From positions 1 through 56,729 of the forward strand of contig NZ_PZKN01000028.1 of NCBI RefSeq assembly GCF_003046795.1: a DNA stretch of 56,729 nucleotides, given 5' to 3'. Source of the stretch: Desulfonatronum sp. SC1 (lineage in GTDB: Bacteria; Desulfobacterota; Desulfovibrionia; Desulfovibrionales; Desulfonatronaceae). The notes below the pieces were generated by a model. That model was not told the origin of the DNA. It was given only the letters and a program-made list of their open reading frames with translations, and did not search any database. This document shows positions 8,603-17,805 of the stretch, piece after piece (position 1 is the first letter of the stretch; each line of letters begins with the position of its first letter). A program made the translations under genes and the position numbers.

Positions 8603-10597
8603 TCACCCCTTGCGCTTGAACAGCTTCTCCAGCTCATTAACCCCCAGACGGACGGTAATAGGGCGTCCATGAGGGCAAAAAGCGCGGTCCATGCAGTTCA
8701 GCCAGGCGTCCAGCAGGTGCAACGCTTCGGAGCGATCCAACTCCTGACCGGCGGTAATGGCGCTTTTGCAGGCCATCAGGGACCAGATCGGGTCCAGCTT
8801 GCGGGAGAGGGACCGGGCCGGGTCCGTCTCCGGATCCGATTTTTGTGCTTGGTCCGGGTCGTGGCCCAAATCAAGGTCAGCGGGTTGCTCGTTGAGCAGA
8901 TCCAGAAGAAATTCCTTGGCCGCGCCGGTGGCCAAATGTTCGGGTAGACCGCGAACAAGCAATAGGCCGGGCCGGGGATTCTCCAGGCGGAACCCGATTT
9001 CCGGCAAGGTCGTCCAGAGCTGTTCCAGGGCTTCCTGCTGAGCCGGGTGCAGGGACAGTTCCAAGGGGATCAGCAGATCACGGGGCAGCGGACGGGCGGA
9101 ATGGCGCAAACGCTGAAACAGAATCCGTTCGTGGGCCGCGTGCTGGTCCACCAGAAGCAATCCTTCGGCGGTGGCCAGGACCAGATAGGTGTTCAGCACC
9201 TGCCCCAGGTACTGAACGCCGGCTGAATCAGGACCGGACGGCCCAAGTGGTTGCGGGGAGTGGCCGACGGAGGAGGGCCGGATCATCGGCTCGATCGCTT
9301 CCGCGCGGTCCCGGGGCGCTTCCACCGTCCCGACCGGGCCTGAAAGAGGCAGCGAGTCCGTAGGGAAAAGCCGTTGGTATTCGCGGAGGGTGGAAAATTT
9401 GGGGCGGCTCTGCGCACTCGGGTCTTCCGAGTAGACGACATTGCTGGTCGGAGAGCCTCCTGAGGAGAAAGCGGCTCCTGGGTTACTTGGGAGACCGTTT
9501 GGGGATTGGCCGAAGGCCCGATCCACGGGGCGATCCGCGGAGACCTCGTCTTCAGGCGGTTCGGTGGCGGCAGGGGCCACGGAGAACGTCTTGGGTTCGG
9601 CACGCTCCAGGGCCTGGGCCACCGCGGCGCGGACCAGGGAGAAGATGGCCTTCTGGTCGCGGAACCGGACCTCGGACTTGGCCGGATGGACGTTGACGTC
9701 CACCTCCTCCGGCGGAATTTCCAGGAACAAGGCCGTCTGGGGGTACTCCCGGGACAGCAGCCGCCCCTGGTAGGCGTCCCGGACCGCGCGCAGCAGGAGC
9801 TTGTCCTGCACCGGACGCAGGTTGACGTACAGCAGCATCCGGTCCGCCTGACCCTGGGCCGTACCCGGCGAGCCGACCATACCGCGCAGGCGCTGTCCGT
9901 CGCGGACCAGGTCCACTTCCAGCAGCGCGTCCGTGACAGCGGGCGGCCAGATCGCGGCCAGGCGTCGCCGCAGGTCCCCGGTGGGCGGCAGGTTCAAGGC
10001 CGTTCGACCGCCCACCGTGTATTCGAAATGCACGCCGAGATGGGCCAGGGCCAGTCTGCAGAAAACGTCCTGGCAGCGCTTGCCCTCGGTGGTGGTGGTC
10101 TTGAGGAATTTCAGTCTGGCCGGGACATTGACGAACAGATCCCGGACCTCCACCCGGGTGCCCGCGGGTAAGGCGGCGGGACCGTTTCCGACGACGCGCC
10201 CGGCGTCCACATCGATGAACGTAGCCGTTTCCGCCCCTCGAGCCAGGGAGGCCAGACGCAAGCGCGAGACCGAGGCGATGCTGGGCAGGGCCTCGCCCCG
10301 AAATCCGAAGCTGTTTAGAGAGAACAGGTCTTCGCTGCTGAGAATCTTGCTGGTGGCATGCCGGGTCACGGCCAGTTCCAGTTGGTCCGGTGCGATGCCG
10401 AACCCGTCGTCCTGGACCTGGATCAGTCCCTGGCCGCCGCGGTCCACCATGACCTGAATCCGCGTCGCGCCGGCATCCAGACTGTTTTCCAGAAGTTCCT
10501 TGAGCACGCTGGCAGGACGCTCCACCACTTCGCCGGCGGCGATCTGGTTTTGCAGTTCCGGGGGCAGGATGCGGATGGAGGGGTTGTGATCAGGCAT
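8603..10597 (-). CDS. mutL: DNA mismatch repair protein MutL
   Basis: 664 residues. The N-terminal GHKL ATPase domain is complete: E-N-S-LDAGAT, DDGFGI, RHATSKI and GFRGEAL motifs within the first 110 residues. A Pro/Ser-rich linker spans about 340-460. The C-terminal dimerisation domain carries DQHAAHERILFQ near residue 480, ACKSAITAGQEL and CPHGRPI. These match the nicking-endonuclease class found in bacteria without MutH, except that the last Glu of the DQHA(X)2E(X)4E motif is Gln. It follows a patatin-like gene and precedes rtcB. MutS is not in the window. Confidence 0.95.
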   Translation of the reverse strand: MPDHNPSIRILPPELQNQIAAGEVVERPASVLKELLENSLDAGATRIQVMVDRGGQGLIQVQDDGFGIAPDQLELAVTRHATSKILSSEDLFSLNSFGFRGEALPSIASVSRLRLASLARGAETATFIDVDAGRVVGNGPAALPAGTRVEVRDLFVNVPARLKFLKTTTTEGKRCQDVFCRLALAHLGVHFEYTVGGRTALNLPPTGDLRRRLAAIWPPAVTDALLEVDLVRDGQRLRGMVGSPGTAQGQADRMLLYVNLRPVQDKLLLRAVRDAYQGRLLSREYPQTALFLEIPPEEVDVNVHPAKSEVRFRDQKAIFSLVRAAVAQALERAEPKTFSVAPAATEPPEDEVSADRPVDRAFGQSPNGLPSNPGAAFSSGGSPTSNVVYSEDPSAQSRPKFSTLREYQRLFPTDSLPLSGPVGTVEAPRDRAEAIEPMIRPSSVGHSPQPLGPSGPDSAGVQYLGQVLNTYLVLATAEGLLLVDQHAAHERILFQRLRHSARPLPRDLLIPLELSLHPAQQEALEQLWTTLPEIGFRLENPRPGLLLVRGLPEHLATGAAKEFLLDLLNEQPADLDLGHDPDQAQKSDPETDPARSLSRKLDPIWSLMACKSAITAGQELDRSEALHLLDAWLNCMDRAFCPHGRPITVRLGVNELEKLFKRKG

Positions 10598-10648
10598 ATG
10601 TCGGCGTGGCGCGTGGCTGGTCCGCGTTGTTCTTGTGGTTCATCGGAT

Positions 10649-11530
10649 TCAAACAGAACATTCCAGGTCGCGCAGAAATTCGCGGGCCGCCCGGGCTCCG
10701 GCTTCGGCACAAGCCGGACCCTTAAAAAAATCCAGCAACCGAAAGTCACGCAACTCCGGCTGAATCAGAAAGTCGGGCGGTTCCTTTTCCAGGCGCATCA
10801 GGTTCACGGTTCGCTGCATAATGTACATGCTGTGGATCAGCACGGAAATCAGGCCGGGCTTGCGGCCCGCGGCGATGAGATCGGCCGAGCACCCTCCGGT
10901 TTCGAGAACATGGGCGTTGAGGTCCACGGCCACCACCACATCGGCCCCCATCCCGCGGCAAAGGTTGACCGGCAGAGGGTTGATCAGTCCCCCGTCCAAC
11001 AGAAGCCGGTCTCCGATCTTGCCCGGAGTGAACATGCCCGGCAAGGCGATGCTGGCCCGCACCGCCGGGATGATCGGGCCGGAGGTGACGACCACTTCCT
11101 CACCGGTGACTGCGTCCGTAGCGTTGACGGCCAGTGGCGGGTCGCATTCCTCCAGATTCTCGACGCGCAGGAAGCCGGCCAGAAACTCCAGGATTTTGTC
11201 CCCGTCCATCAGCCCGCACTTCATCAAAACGGGATCGACCATGCGCAGCAGGTCCAGCCGTTGCAGCGTCAGGGCCCGGTCCACGAAGCGCGGCCAATCC
11301 CCTCCGGCATAGACCGCGCCGATAAACGCGCCGATGCTTGAGCCGGCAAGACAAGCCGGACGCAACCCGGCCCGGCTCAACTCCTGAAGAAATCCGATGT
11401 GGGCGAATCCTCGGGCCGCTCCTCCGCCCAAGACGAGCCCCAGGCCCGCGGAACGCAATTCGTCCAAGGCACGAGGGACACGAGGGACGCGTGAGTTGCG
11501 CGGGCAGGTGGAAGTGGTGTCTCCGGTCAT
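10649..11530 (-). CDS. Patatin-like phospholipase (RssA/NTE family)
   Basis: 293 residues. The oxyanion loop GGGAARGFAHIG (residues 35-46), nucleophile elbow G-S-S-I-G with Ser65, and DGGLINPLP containing the catalytic Asp form the Ser-Asp dyad of bacterial patatin-like lipases. There is no signal peptide, so it is probably a cytoplasmic or membrane-associated lipid acyl hydrolase. The first ~28 residues are low-complexity (RVPRVPR), and the true start could be slightly downstream. It is the first gene of a minus-strand run with mutL and rtcB. A TTGACA box lies upstream. Confidence 0.88.
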   Translation of the reverse strand: MTGDTTSTCPRNSRVPRVPRALDELRSAGLGLVLGGGAARGFAHIGFLQELSRAGLRPACLAGSSIGAFIGAVYAGGDWPRFVDRALTLQRLDLLRMVDPVLMKCGLMDGDKILEFLAGFLRVENLEECDPPLAVNATDAVTGEEVVVTSGPIIPAVRASIALPGMFTPGKIGDRLLLDGGLINPLPVNLCRGMGADVVVAVDLNAHVLETGGCSADLIAAGRKPGLISVLIHSMYIMQRTVNLMRLEKEPPDFLIQPELRDFRLLDFFKGPACAEAGARAAREFLRDLECSV

Positions 11531-11559
11531 GAAACGTTGCCTGTCGAGACGATGATAAA

Positions 11560-11588
11560 TATTGTGCGGGATGAAGAATTTTTGTCAA
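11560..11588 (-). promoter_or_regulatory. Possible sigma-70 promoter for the patatin-mutL-rtcB run
   Basis: A perfect -35 TTGACA (complement of 11583-11588) is followed 17-18 bases later by the AT-rich CACAATAT stretch. The -10 match is only partial. It lies about 30 bp upstream of the patatin start in a 164-bp gap. Confidence 0.4.
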
Positions 11589-11694
11589 CGAACCCGAGAA
11601 CCCAGGCCCGGTTTCCACGTTTGCTGGCTTTGGAAAGCGAAACTCTACTGATCTCGTTTTTCAACGATAGTTGGCGAAAGGCTTGTCGCCCTCC

Positions 11695-12129
11695 TCAGCT
11701 TTCCATTTCCACCACGTCCCCCACTCGGACGATCCCTCCAGTCAGAATCCGGATAAAAATACCTTCTTTTGGCATCACGCAATCTCCGGCCTGGTGAAAA
11801 ATAGCGCATCGGGTGTGACATTCCTTGCCGATCTGGGTGACCACGCCCACGGCTTGTGAACCGATGCGCAGCTTCGTGCCCAGAGGCAGGCTGGGGAGGT
11901 CGATACCTTCAGTGGTCAGATTCTCGGCGAAGTCTCCGGGACCGACCTTGAGTCCGGCGGCCTGCATCTTTTGAATGCTTTCCATGGCCAACAGGCTGAC
12001 CTGGCGATGCCACGGCCCGGCGTGGGCGTCGCCTTGCAAGCCATGTTCGGCCACGAGTTCGCCGTGATCAATGTTCTTCTTTCGTTGGCCCTTTTTGGCG
12101 CTGGTACAGACCGCGATGATTTTCCCCAT
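11695..12129 (-). CDS. MOSC-domain protein
   Basis: 144 residues covering a single small MOSC domain. The C-terminal region has the conserved Cys (KECHTRCAIF) thought to handle sulfur or molybdenum-cofactor chemistry, and GDFAENLTTEG is typical of the family. Stand-alone short MOSC proteins are often linked to molybdenum-cofactor enzymes, and a molybdoenzyme is encoded at 42854. It follows cbiD by 39 bp on the same strand, so it may be the last gene of the cobalamin block without sharing that pathway. Confidence 0.85.
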   Translation of the reverse strand: MGKIIAVCTSAKKGQRKKNIDHGELVAEHGLQGDAHAGPWHRQVSLLAMESIQKMQAAGLKVGPGDFAENLTTEGIDLPSLPLGTKLRIGSQAVGVVTQIGKECHTRCAIFHQAGDCVMPKEGIFIRILTGGIVRVGDVVEMES

Positions 12130-12168
12130 GACTTGATTTCCTCCGGTGTCGTTATCGGGATTCGAAGC

Positions 12169-13353
12169 TCAGGCGGAAGTCGGATGGCTCTCCGTCGAGA
12201 TGGAGGCCTTGTGTTCCGTCCTGTGTAATACCTGACCGTCATAGTCCAATAAAATCAATTCCACGTCCACCGATGCTCGCCCCCAGAGACTCCCCCCGAG
12301 ACTCCCTTTGGGACGGCTCCAGACACGGCAGTGACCAAGAGCCCTGACCAGAACTTCCCACGTCGCGACGGCGAAACGATCCGTCCCGCGCAAAATGTCC
12401 AGGGCTTCCCTGGCCGTATTGGCTCGGACGATTTTCTCGATTGCGTCCCGTTCTACGCCCGAGTCCGCCGCCAGATCAGCCAGGCCAGGCAGATTCACGG
12501 CAAAGAGCCGGGCATGGGTTTGCGGTCGGCCTTGGGCCATTTTGACCAGCTTGCCCCAGAAGCCCCCCCAGATCACCTTGCGCATCCCGCGTCGAGCCGC
12601 CTGGCGCATGGCAAAGCCGGGATGGTCCCCGGCCTGGATGAACGCGGCCCTGGGAAGGCGCGGCAAGACGGTTTCCAGAAAGCGTTGCCCTCTCCCTCCG
12701 GTACTCAGAGCCACGGTATCCAAGCCCTCTGCCCGGGCCACGTCCAGGCATTGGATGATCGTCTCTTTCCACGCCGCATGGCTGAAGGCCTTCACCGTTC
12801 CTCGGGTTCCGAGAATGGAAATCCCGCCGACTATGCCCAGCCTGGGGTTCAGGGTCCTGGTCGCCAGTTCCTCTCCCCGAGGGACTTCCACCAGCACGTG
12901 AACCCTGACGACGCATCCAAGCTGCTCCAGGGTTTCCAGCAAAGCCCGCCGGATCTGTCGCAGCGGCCCCGGATTGATGGCCGCGCGGCCCACGGGCACG
13001 GGCAATCCAGGTCTGGTGACCGTTCCCACCCCTTTTCCTCCCCGGACCACGACCTCGGGCCGTGGCCACGGCTCCAGATGCACCCGCGCCGAAATGGCCG
13101 CGTCATGGGTGGCGTCCGGGTCGTCTCCGGCCTGCTTGCGCACCGTGACCCGGACCATACGCTCATCGGCCGGCGATGCTTCCACTTCCAGACTTTCCAG
13201 CCGGACCACCAGCCGAACATGCCCCTCTGGACAGGGAATATCGACGCGCTTCGGCCTTACGCCGCGCACCAGAAACAACACTCCGGCCTTGGCCGCGGCC
13301 GTGGCTGAAGACCCGGTGGTGAAACCGATTCGCACCTTGCCGCGTCGACTCAT
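12169..13353 (-). CDS. cbiD: Cobalt-precorrin-5B C1-methyltransferase CbiD
   Basis: 394 residues from ATG 13353; a TTG at 13365 would add four. The N-terminal FTTGSSATAAAKA, the central GGISILGTRGTVKAFS and the downstream STGGRGQ segment are hallmarks of CbiD. The enzyme adds the C1 methyl group from SAM in anaerobic cobalamin ring synthesis. It follows cbiC by 27 bp. Confidence 0.93.
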   Translation of the reverse strand: MSRRGKVRIGFTTGSSATAAAKAGVLFLVRGVRPKRVDIPCPEGHVRLVVRLESLEVEASPADERMVRVTVRKQAGDDPDATHDAAISARVHLEPWPRPEVVVRGGKGVGTVTRPGLPVPVGRAAINPGPLRQIRRALLETLEQLGCVVRVHVLVEVPRGEELATRTLNPRLGIVGGISILGTRGTVKAFSHAAWKETIIQCLDVARAEGLDTVALSTGGRGQRFLETVLPRLPRAAFIQAGDHPGFAMRQAARRGMRKVIWGGFWGKLVKMAQGRPQTHARLFAVNLPGLADLAADSGVERDAIEKIVRANTAREALDILRGTDRFAVATWEVLVRALGHCRVWSRPKGSLGGSLWGRASVDVELILLDYDGQVLHRTEHKASISTESHPTSA

Positions 13354-13380
13354 AGCGCGGTGCAATGTAATGGGAGATAG

Positions 13381-14097
13381 TTATTCTGGACGGCTGCAAC
13401 CATTGCGGTCCTCAATCCGACACCCCTCGGTCACGCTCTTGGTCTCGGTTTTGGCTAAGGCCATCCCGGCCAGAGCATTCAGGGCCGCGGCGGCCAAGGC
13501 CGAACCGCCTTTGCGGCCGCGAATCAGGATGAAGGGAGCCCTTTCGAATTCCAGCAAAGCCTGTTTGGACTCCACGGCCTGGACGAACCCCACCGGCATG
13601 CCGATGACCAGGGCCGGAGTCACGGCTTCACCTTGCATCAGCTCCAGAAGGCGGAGCAGGGCCGTGGGCGCATTGCCCACCACCCAGATGGCCTCTTGGA
13701 ACCGCGCTGCCGCCACGTCCACCGCGGCGGCGGCGCGGGTGGAGCCGACAAGCCGGGATCGCTCCAGGGTTTCAGGTTCGCTGATCAGGCAATGAACCTC
13801 GCACCCGAGGGGAGCGTACAGCCTTGGAGACAGACCGGCCTGAGCCATGCGGGTGTCCGTGATCACCGGGTGACCTCGAAGCAATGCTTCCAGCCCGCCC
13901 GCCACGGCCCGGGGATGAAACCGGACCAGATCCAGGAGTTCGAAATCCGCGCTGGCGTGGATCATCCGCCGGACCACCGGCCACTGGGCGTCATCAAAGG
14001 GCCTCGGAGGCGGAACCTCGGCGTCGATGATCCGCATGGACTCGTTCTCGATATCCAGCCCGGCGGCATTCAGGGGGATCGGCTCCAACTCGGTCAT
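13381..14097 (-). CDS. cbiC: Precorrin-8X / cobalt-precorrin-8 methylmutase
   Basis: 238 residues. The segment RRMIHASADFE holds the catalytic His of the CbiC/CobH family. TDTRMAQAGL, NAPTALLRL and GMPVGFVQAVESKQAL are further family signatures. It moves the methyl group from C11 to C12 of the corrin ring. Only two bases separate it from the stop of cbiA, so translation is probably coupled. Confidence 0.94.
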   Translation of the reverse strand: MTELEPIPLNAAGLDIENESMRIIDAEVPPPRPFDDAQWPVVRRMIHASADFELLDLVRFHPRAVAGGLEALLRGHPVITDTRMAQAGLSPRLYAPLGCEVHCLISEPETLERSRLVGSTRAAAAVDVAAARFQEAIWVVGNAPTALLRLLELMQGEAVTPALVIGMPVGFVQAVESKQALLEFERAPFILIRGRKGGSALAAAALNALAGMALAKTETKSVTEGCRIEDRNGCSRPE

Positions 14098-14099
14098 GA

Positions 14100-15632
14100 T
14101 CAGATCCTTTGGTTGCGGTTGGCCGCATAGCGCTCGCAGGCCCTCGTGAACGCGGCGGCGGCCGGTGGATGGGAGCCGAAATGCAGGTGGACGTATGAGG
14201 CCGTCACATTGCCGCGTCGAAAACCGGCCAGGCTCTCACGACCCCGACGATCCGCGACCCGAAAGGCCGGTTCGCGGGCGCTTTCCGAAATCTCCTCCAG
14301 GCCGGAATAATGAAACTCATGGCCGCGCAGCACGGTCCCGGCTGGTCCGAGCACGCCCTCGTCCAGCAGTTCCACCTTTCTGTAGCCCAAGGCCTGGAAC
14401 CGGGAATACATCCTGGCCCGGCCCGGAAAAAAGCCGACCATGGGGAAACGCTCCCCGTCCACACCCTCAAGTTCGGATAGCAGGTACATCATGCCCCCGC
14501 ATTCGGCATAAACGGGCATCCCGTCCTGGGCGGCCGCCCAAATCGCCTCGCGCAAGGCCCGGTTAGCGGCCAGCCCGGCCGAATAGAGTTCTGGATAGCC
14601 GCCTCCCAGGTACAATCCGGCCACGCCTTCCGGCAGCCGTTCGTCCCCGAGAGGAGAAAAAAAGGCGAGCCGCGCCCCGGCCCGCTCCAGCAAACGGAAA
14701 TTTTCCTGATAATAGAAGCAAAAGGCCGGATCCCTGGCCACTCCGATGGTTATCCCAGGGGCCACTCCGGAGTGGCCCCTGGATGACGACACCGACTCCG
14801 TCGCCCGGCCTGCTGAAGCGAGGCTCGCAAGGACCGGCTGCGCGCTGATTTGCCGGATCCGCTCCAAATCCAACCCTTGTTCGGCCCATGCGGCCAGGGC
14901 TCCCCTGCGTTGAGCGTCCCAGAACGAGCCCTGCTCCTGATCTTCGTTGTCAGGGGGCGATGTTCTTTCCGACATGTTCGCGGAGAATAATTCGGGCGAC
15001 TTTTCCGCCGGGCACCGGCCCAAATCCCCGGCCAAATACAGCCCAAGATGTCGGGATGGCAGAATCAGATCCGATCTCCGGGGCAAAAAACCCAGGCAGG
15101 GCAGGTCGGGCACATAAGCGGCCATGGCTTCGCGGAGCAAGGCTTCATGGCTTGGCCCGCCCACCTGGGTGAAGATCACTCCGGCCAATCGCAGTTCCGG
15201 ATCAAAGTCCCTAAAACCGCGCACCAGAGCCGCGGCGGAGCGGCCCTGGGACCGGGCGTCCACCACAAGAATCACGGGCAAGCCCAGCCACTTGGCCATC
15301 TGGGCCGTGGAACCGCTCTCCTCTGAACCGGATGCCCCGTCGAACAGGCCCATCACCCCTTCCATCAGGCAGATGTCCGCGTCCAGCGCGTACCGATGAA
15401 ACAGCTCCAGAGCCATGTCCCGGCTCAGTATCCAGCCATCCAGATTATGAACGAAACGGCCGCTGACCGCGGCCAGATGCGTGGGATCAATGAAGTCCGG
15501 CCCGACCTTGAATCCCTGGACCCGCAGGCCTCGGTCTCGGAAAGCAGCCGCCAGCCCCAGGGTGGCCAGGGTTTTGCCGCAGCCGCTTCGGGTTCCGGCC
15601 ACCACCAGCCCGAATATCCGACCATCCGACAT
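14100..15632 (-). CDS. cbiA: Cobyrinate a,c-diamide synthase
   Basis: 510 residues from ATG 15632, which has AGAGG five bases upstream and starts MSDGRIFGLVVAG; an ATG at 15674 would add 14 residues. The N-terminal half is a P-loop NTPase (GTRSGCGKT; then GFKVGPDFIDPTH). The C-terminal half is a class-I-like glutamine amidotransferase (YAECGGMMYL, with the nucleophile Cys). It amidates the a and c side chains of cobyrinate using Gln and ATP. First gene of cbiA-cbiC-cbiD-MOSC, 120 bp behind fliI. No cobalamin riboswitch is seen in that gap. Confidence 0.94.
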   Translation of the reverse strand: MSDGRIFGLVVAGTRSGCGKTLATLGLAAAFRDRGLRVQGFKVGPDFIDPTHLAAVSGRFVHNLDGWILSRDMALELFHRYALDADICLMEGVMGLFDGASGSEESGSTAQMAKWLGLPVILVVDARSQGRSAAALVRGFRDFDPELRLAGVIFTQVGGPSHEALLREAMAAYVPDLPCLGFLPRRSDLILPSRHLGLYLAGDLGRCPAEKSPELFSANMSERTSPPDNEDQEQGSFWDAQRRGALAAWAEQGLDLERIRQISAQPVLASLASAGRATESVSSSRGHSGVAPGITIGVARDPAFCFYYQENFRLLERAGARLAFFSPLGDERLPEGVAGLYLGGGYPELYSAGLAANRALREAIWAAAQDGMPVYAECGGMMYLLSELEGVDGERFPMVGFFPGRARMYSRFQALGYRKVELLDEGVLGPAGTVLRGHEFHYSGLEEISESAREPAFRVADRRGRESLAGFRRGNVTASYVHLHFGSHPPAAAAFTRACERYAANRNQRI

Positions 15633-15751
15633 GATGCCTCTGTCAGCCTGGCGAACGCTTCGAGTATGTTTCATGAGGCCATGATCCGTGACCGTTGGAG
15701 GTTGAAGAAATCCAGGCTGAAACCGGGACTCCCATCTTCAACTTACGATTT

Positions 15752-17080
15752 TCAACCTTTTCCAGCCCCTTTGTCCAGCAAGGCGAACAGCCCGGCAAAG
15801 CTGTCGTCCAGAGTTTGACGTTCGTCCACATGCTGGCGCAGATAACTCTGGATCGGTCCGATGCGCTGCAGGGCCATGTCAATTTCCTGACTGCTGCCCT
15901 TGGCATAGGCTCCGATGTTCACCATGTCCTCCACTTTCTTGAACGTGGCCAGGTGGCGGATCACCTCCCGCCCAGCCCGGAGGATTTCCGGTGGGGTGAC
16001 TTCAGCGCGCAGCCGACTGACGCTCTTGAGCACGTCGATGGCCGGGTAATGGCCCTGATCGGCCAGCTCCCGGGTGAGCACGATGTGGCCGTCCAGGATG
16101 GAACGGACCGCGTCGGCCACGGGTTCGGAAAAATCGTCGCCCTCCACCAGCACGGTGTAGATCCCGGTGATGCTGCCCTGTTCGCTGTTGCCGGCCCGCT
16201 CCAGAAGCCGGGGCAGCATGGCGAACACAGTGGGTGTGTAGCCCCTGGTGGTGGGCGGCTCTCCGGCGGCCAGCCCCACTTCCCGGGCGGCCATGGCGAA
16301 CCGAGTTACGGAATCCATCATCAGGATCACGTCCTGGCCCTTGTCCCGGAAATACTCGGCCACGGCCGTGGCCGCGAAGGCGGCCCGCATGCGGACCAGT
16401 GGTCCCTGTTCCGAGGTGGCCACGATCAGCACAGAGCGGGCCAAGCCCTCCGGACCTAAATCTTTTTCCATAAAGTCGAGAACTTCCCGGCCCCTCTCGC
16501 CCACCAGAGCGATCACGTTCACGTCCGCCTGGGTATACCTTGCGATCATGCCCATCATGGTGCTTTTGCCCACCCCGGAGCCGGCCATGATCCCCACCCG
16601 CTGTCCCTTGCCCAGGGTCAACAGACCGTTGATGGCCCGGACGCCGGTGTCCAGCGGGGCGTGAATCCGAGGACGCTTCAGGGGATTGAGCGGTTCGGCG
16701 TGCAAGGGGTAATACTGGGACGGTTTCAGCACGGGGCCCGAATCCAAGGGCTGACCGAAGGCGTCCAGGACCCGACCCAGCATCCGCTTGCCCACGGGGA
16801 ACAAAGGGGGGGTGTTGGAATTCTGAATCAGGTTGCCGGGCCGGATGCCCCGCATTTCTCCGTAGGGCATGAACAGCACGGAACCGTTGCGAAAACCGAC
16901 CACCTCGGCGGGAATGCCTTCAGGGTCGTCATCGGAAAGCAAGCGGCAGTAGGATCCCAGGGAAGCCTTCATGCCCCGGCCTTCCACCAGCAGTCCGACG
17001 ACTTTGGAAACCTTGCCGAAGGTCCGGGCTGGGTCCGTCTCCCGCAGCACGTTGACGCAACTTTGCGGACACAGCCCCAT
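15752..17080 (-). CDS. fliI: Flagellar type III export ATPase FliI
   Basis: 442 residues from ATG 17080, which overlaps the fliH stop in a TGATG junction. The frame stays open further upstream, but that part overlaps fliH. Walker A GSGVGKST, the family segment GERGREVLDF and Walker B LMMDSVTRFA are present, as is the GEPPTTRGY loop. It powers unfolding and export of flagellar axial proteins together with FliH. Last flagellar gene of this operon. Confidence 0.95.
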   Translation of the reverse strand: MGLCPQSCVNVLRETDPARTFGKVSKVVGLLVEGRGMKASLGSYCRLLSDDDPEGIPAEVVGFRNGSVLFMPYGEMRGIRPGNLIQNSNTPPLFPVGKRMLGRVLDAFGQPLDSGPVLKPSQYYPLHAEPLNPLKRPRIHAPLDTGVRAINGLLTLGKGQRVGIMAGSGVGKSTMMGMIARYTQADVNVIALVGERGREVLDFMEKDLGPEGLARSVLIVATSEQGPLVRMRAAFAATAVAEYFRDKGQDVILMMDSVTRFAMAAREVGLAAGEPPTTRGYTPTVFAMLPRLLERAGNSEQGSITGIYTVLVEGDDFSEPVADAVRSILDGHIVLTRELADQGHYPAIDVLKSVSRLRAEVTPPEILRAGREVIRHLATFKKVEDMVNIGAYAKGSSQEIDMALQRIGPIQSYLRQHVDERQTLDDSFAGLFALLDKGAGKG

Positions 17081-17805
17081 CAGCCGTTTTCCTCCAGTGT
17101 CAGTTGGTCCACGATTTCCCGCAAACCGGCTTTGCGCGAGGCGATGGTGTTGTCCACCATCCCGTGGTCGCACTCCAGAATCAGCCCTCCTGGTTCGATT
17201 TGCGGATCGTCCTTGACTTTCCAGCCCGTCAGACGGCCGTCCTCCGTTCTCCCCAAGGCCAGCAGGTCTTCGATCAACCCTCGATCCCGTGGATGGACGG
17301 CAATGACCACCTTGCGCTTGGCGTCGATCATGTCCACGGCCTGATCCAGCAGGTTGGCCAGGCTTTCCCGGCGATGAACGTCCAACTCCACGGCGATGGC
17401 CTTTTCCACCATGACCTGCAAGAGCATCACCAAGTCGCTGCGGTAGGTCCGCCAGACTTCCTGGCCTTGTTCCTCTATGGAACGCACCACCGCGGCGCAT
17501 TGCTCGGCCGCCTGCTCCAGAACTAGGTTCATCTTGGCTTCGCCCTGGGCTTGGCCCTCGCGGAAGCCTTCGTCGCGGGCCTTGGCTTTGATCCCTTCCG
17601 CCTCGGTCATGGCCTGGGTCAAAATCTCCTTAGCCATGCCTTGGGCCTTGCCCCGAACCCGGGTCAGATACTCTTCTTCGGCCTCCATGTTCCAGGCGGC
17701 CTGTTGACCGCCGCCCAGGGTCAACTCGGACAGCCCCACGGACCGGCGGGGGCCGAGAACAATTTTCCCTCCAGATCGAATGCCGTCAGGACTAGAGGAG
17801 GACAT
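17080..17805 (-). CDS. fliH: Flagellar assembly protein FliH
   Basis: 241 residues. The middle (about 40-120) is an Ala/Glu/Gln-rich coiled coil with a Gly-spaced segment (GFREGQAQGEAK) typical of FliH. The C-terminal domain resembles V-ATPase subunit E and type III stators and ends near DQLTLEENG. It regulates FliI and docks it at the export gate. Its start lies 14 bases inside the end of fliG. Confidence 0.9.
   Translation of the reverse strand: MSSSSPDGIRSGGKIVLGPRRSVGLSELTLGGGQQAAWNMEAEEEYLTRVRGKAQGMAKEILTQAMTEAEGIKAKARDEGFREGQAQGEAKMNLVLEQAAEQCAAVVRSIEEQGQEVWRTYRSDLVMLLQVMVEKAIAVELDVHRRESLANLLDQAVDMIDAKRKVVIAVHPRDRGLIEDLLALGRTEDGRLTGWKVKDDPQIEPGGLILECDHGMVDNTIASRKAGLREIVDQLTLEENG

Noticed and set aside
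17081-17500. Longer FliI reading from 17500
   Set aside because: It lies in the wrong frame of fliH. FliI length and the TGATG junction support ATG 17080.
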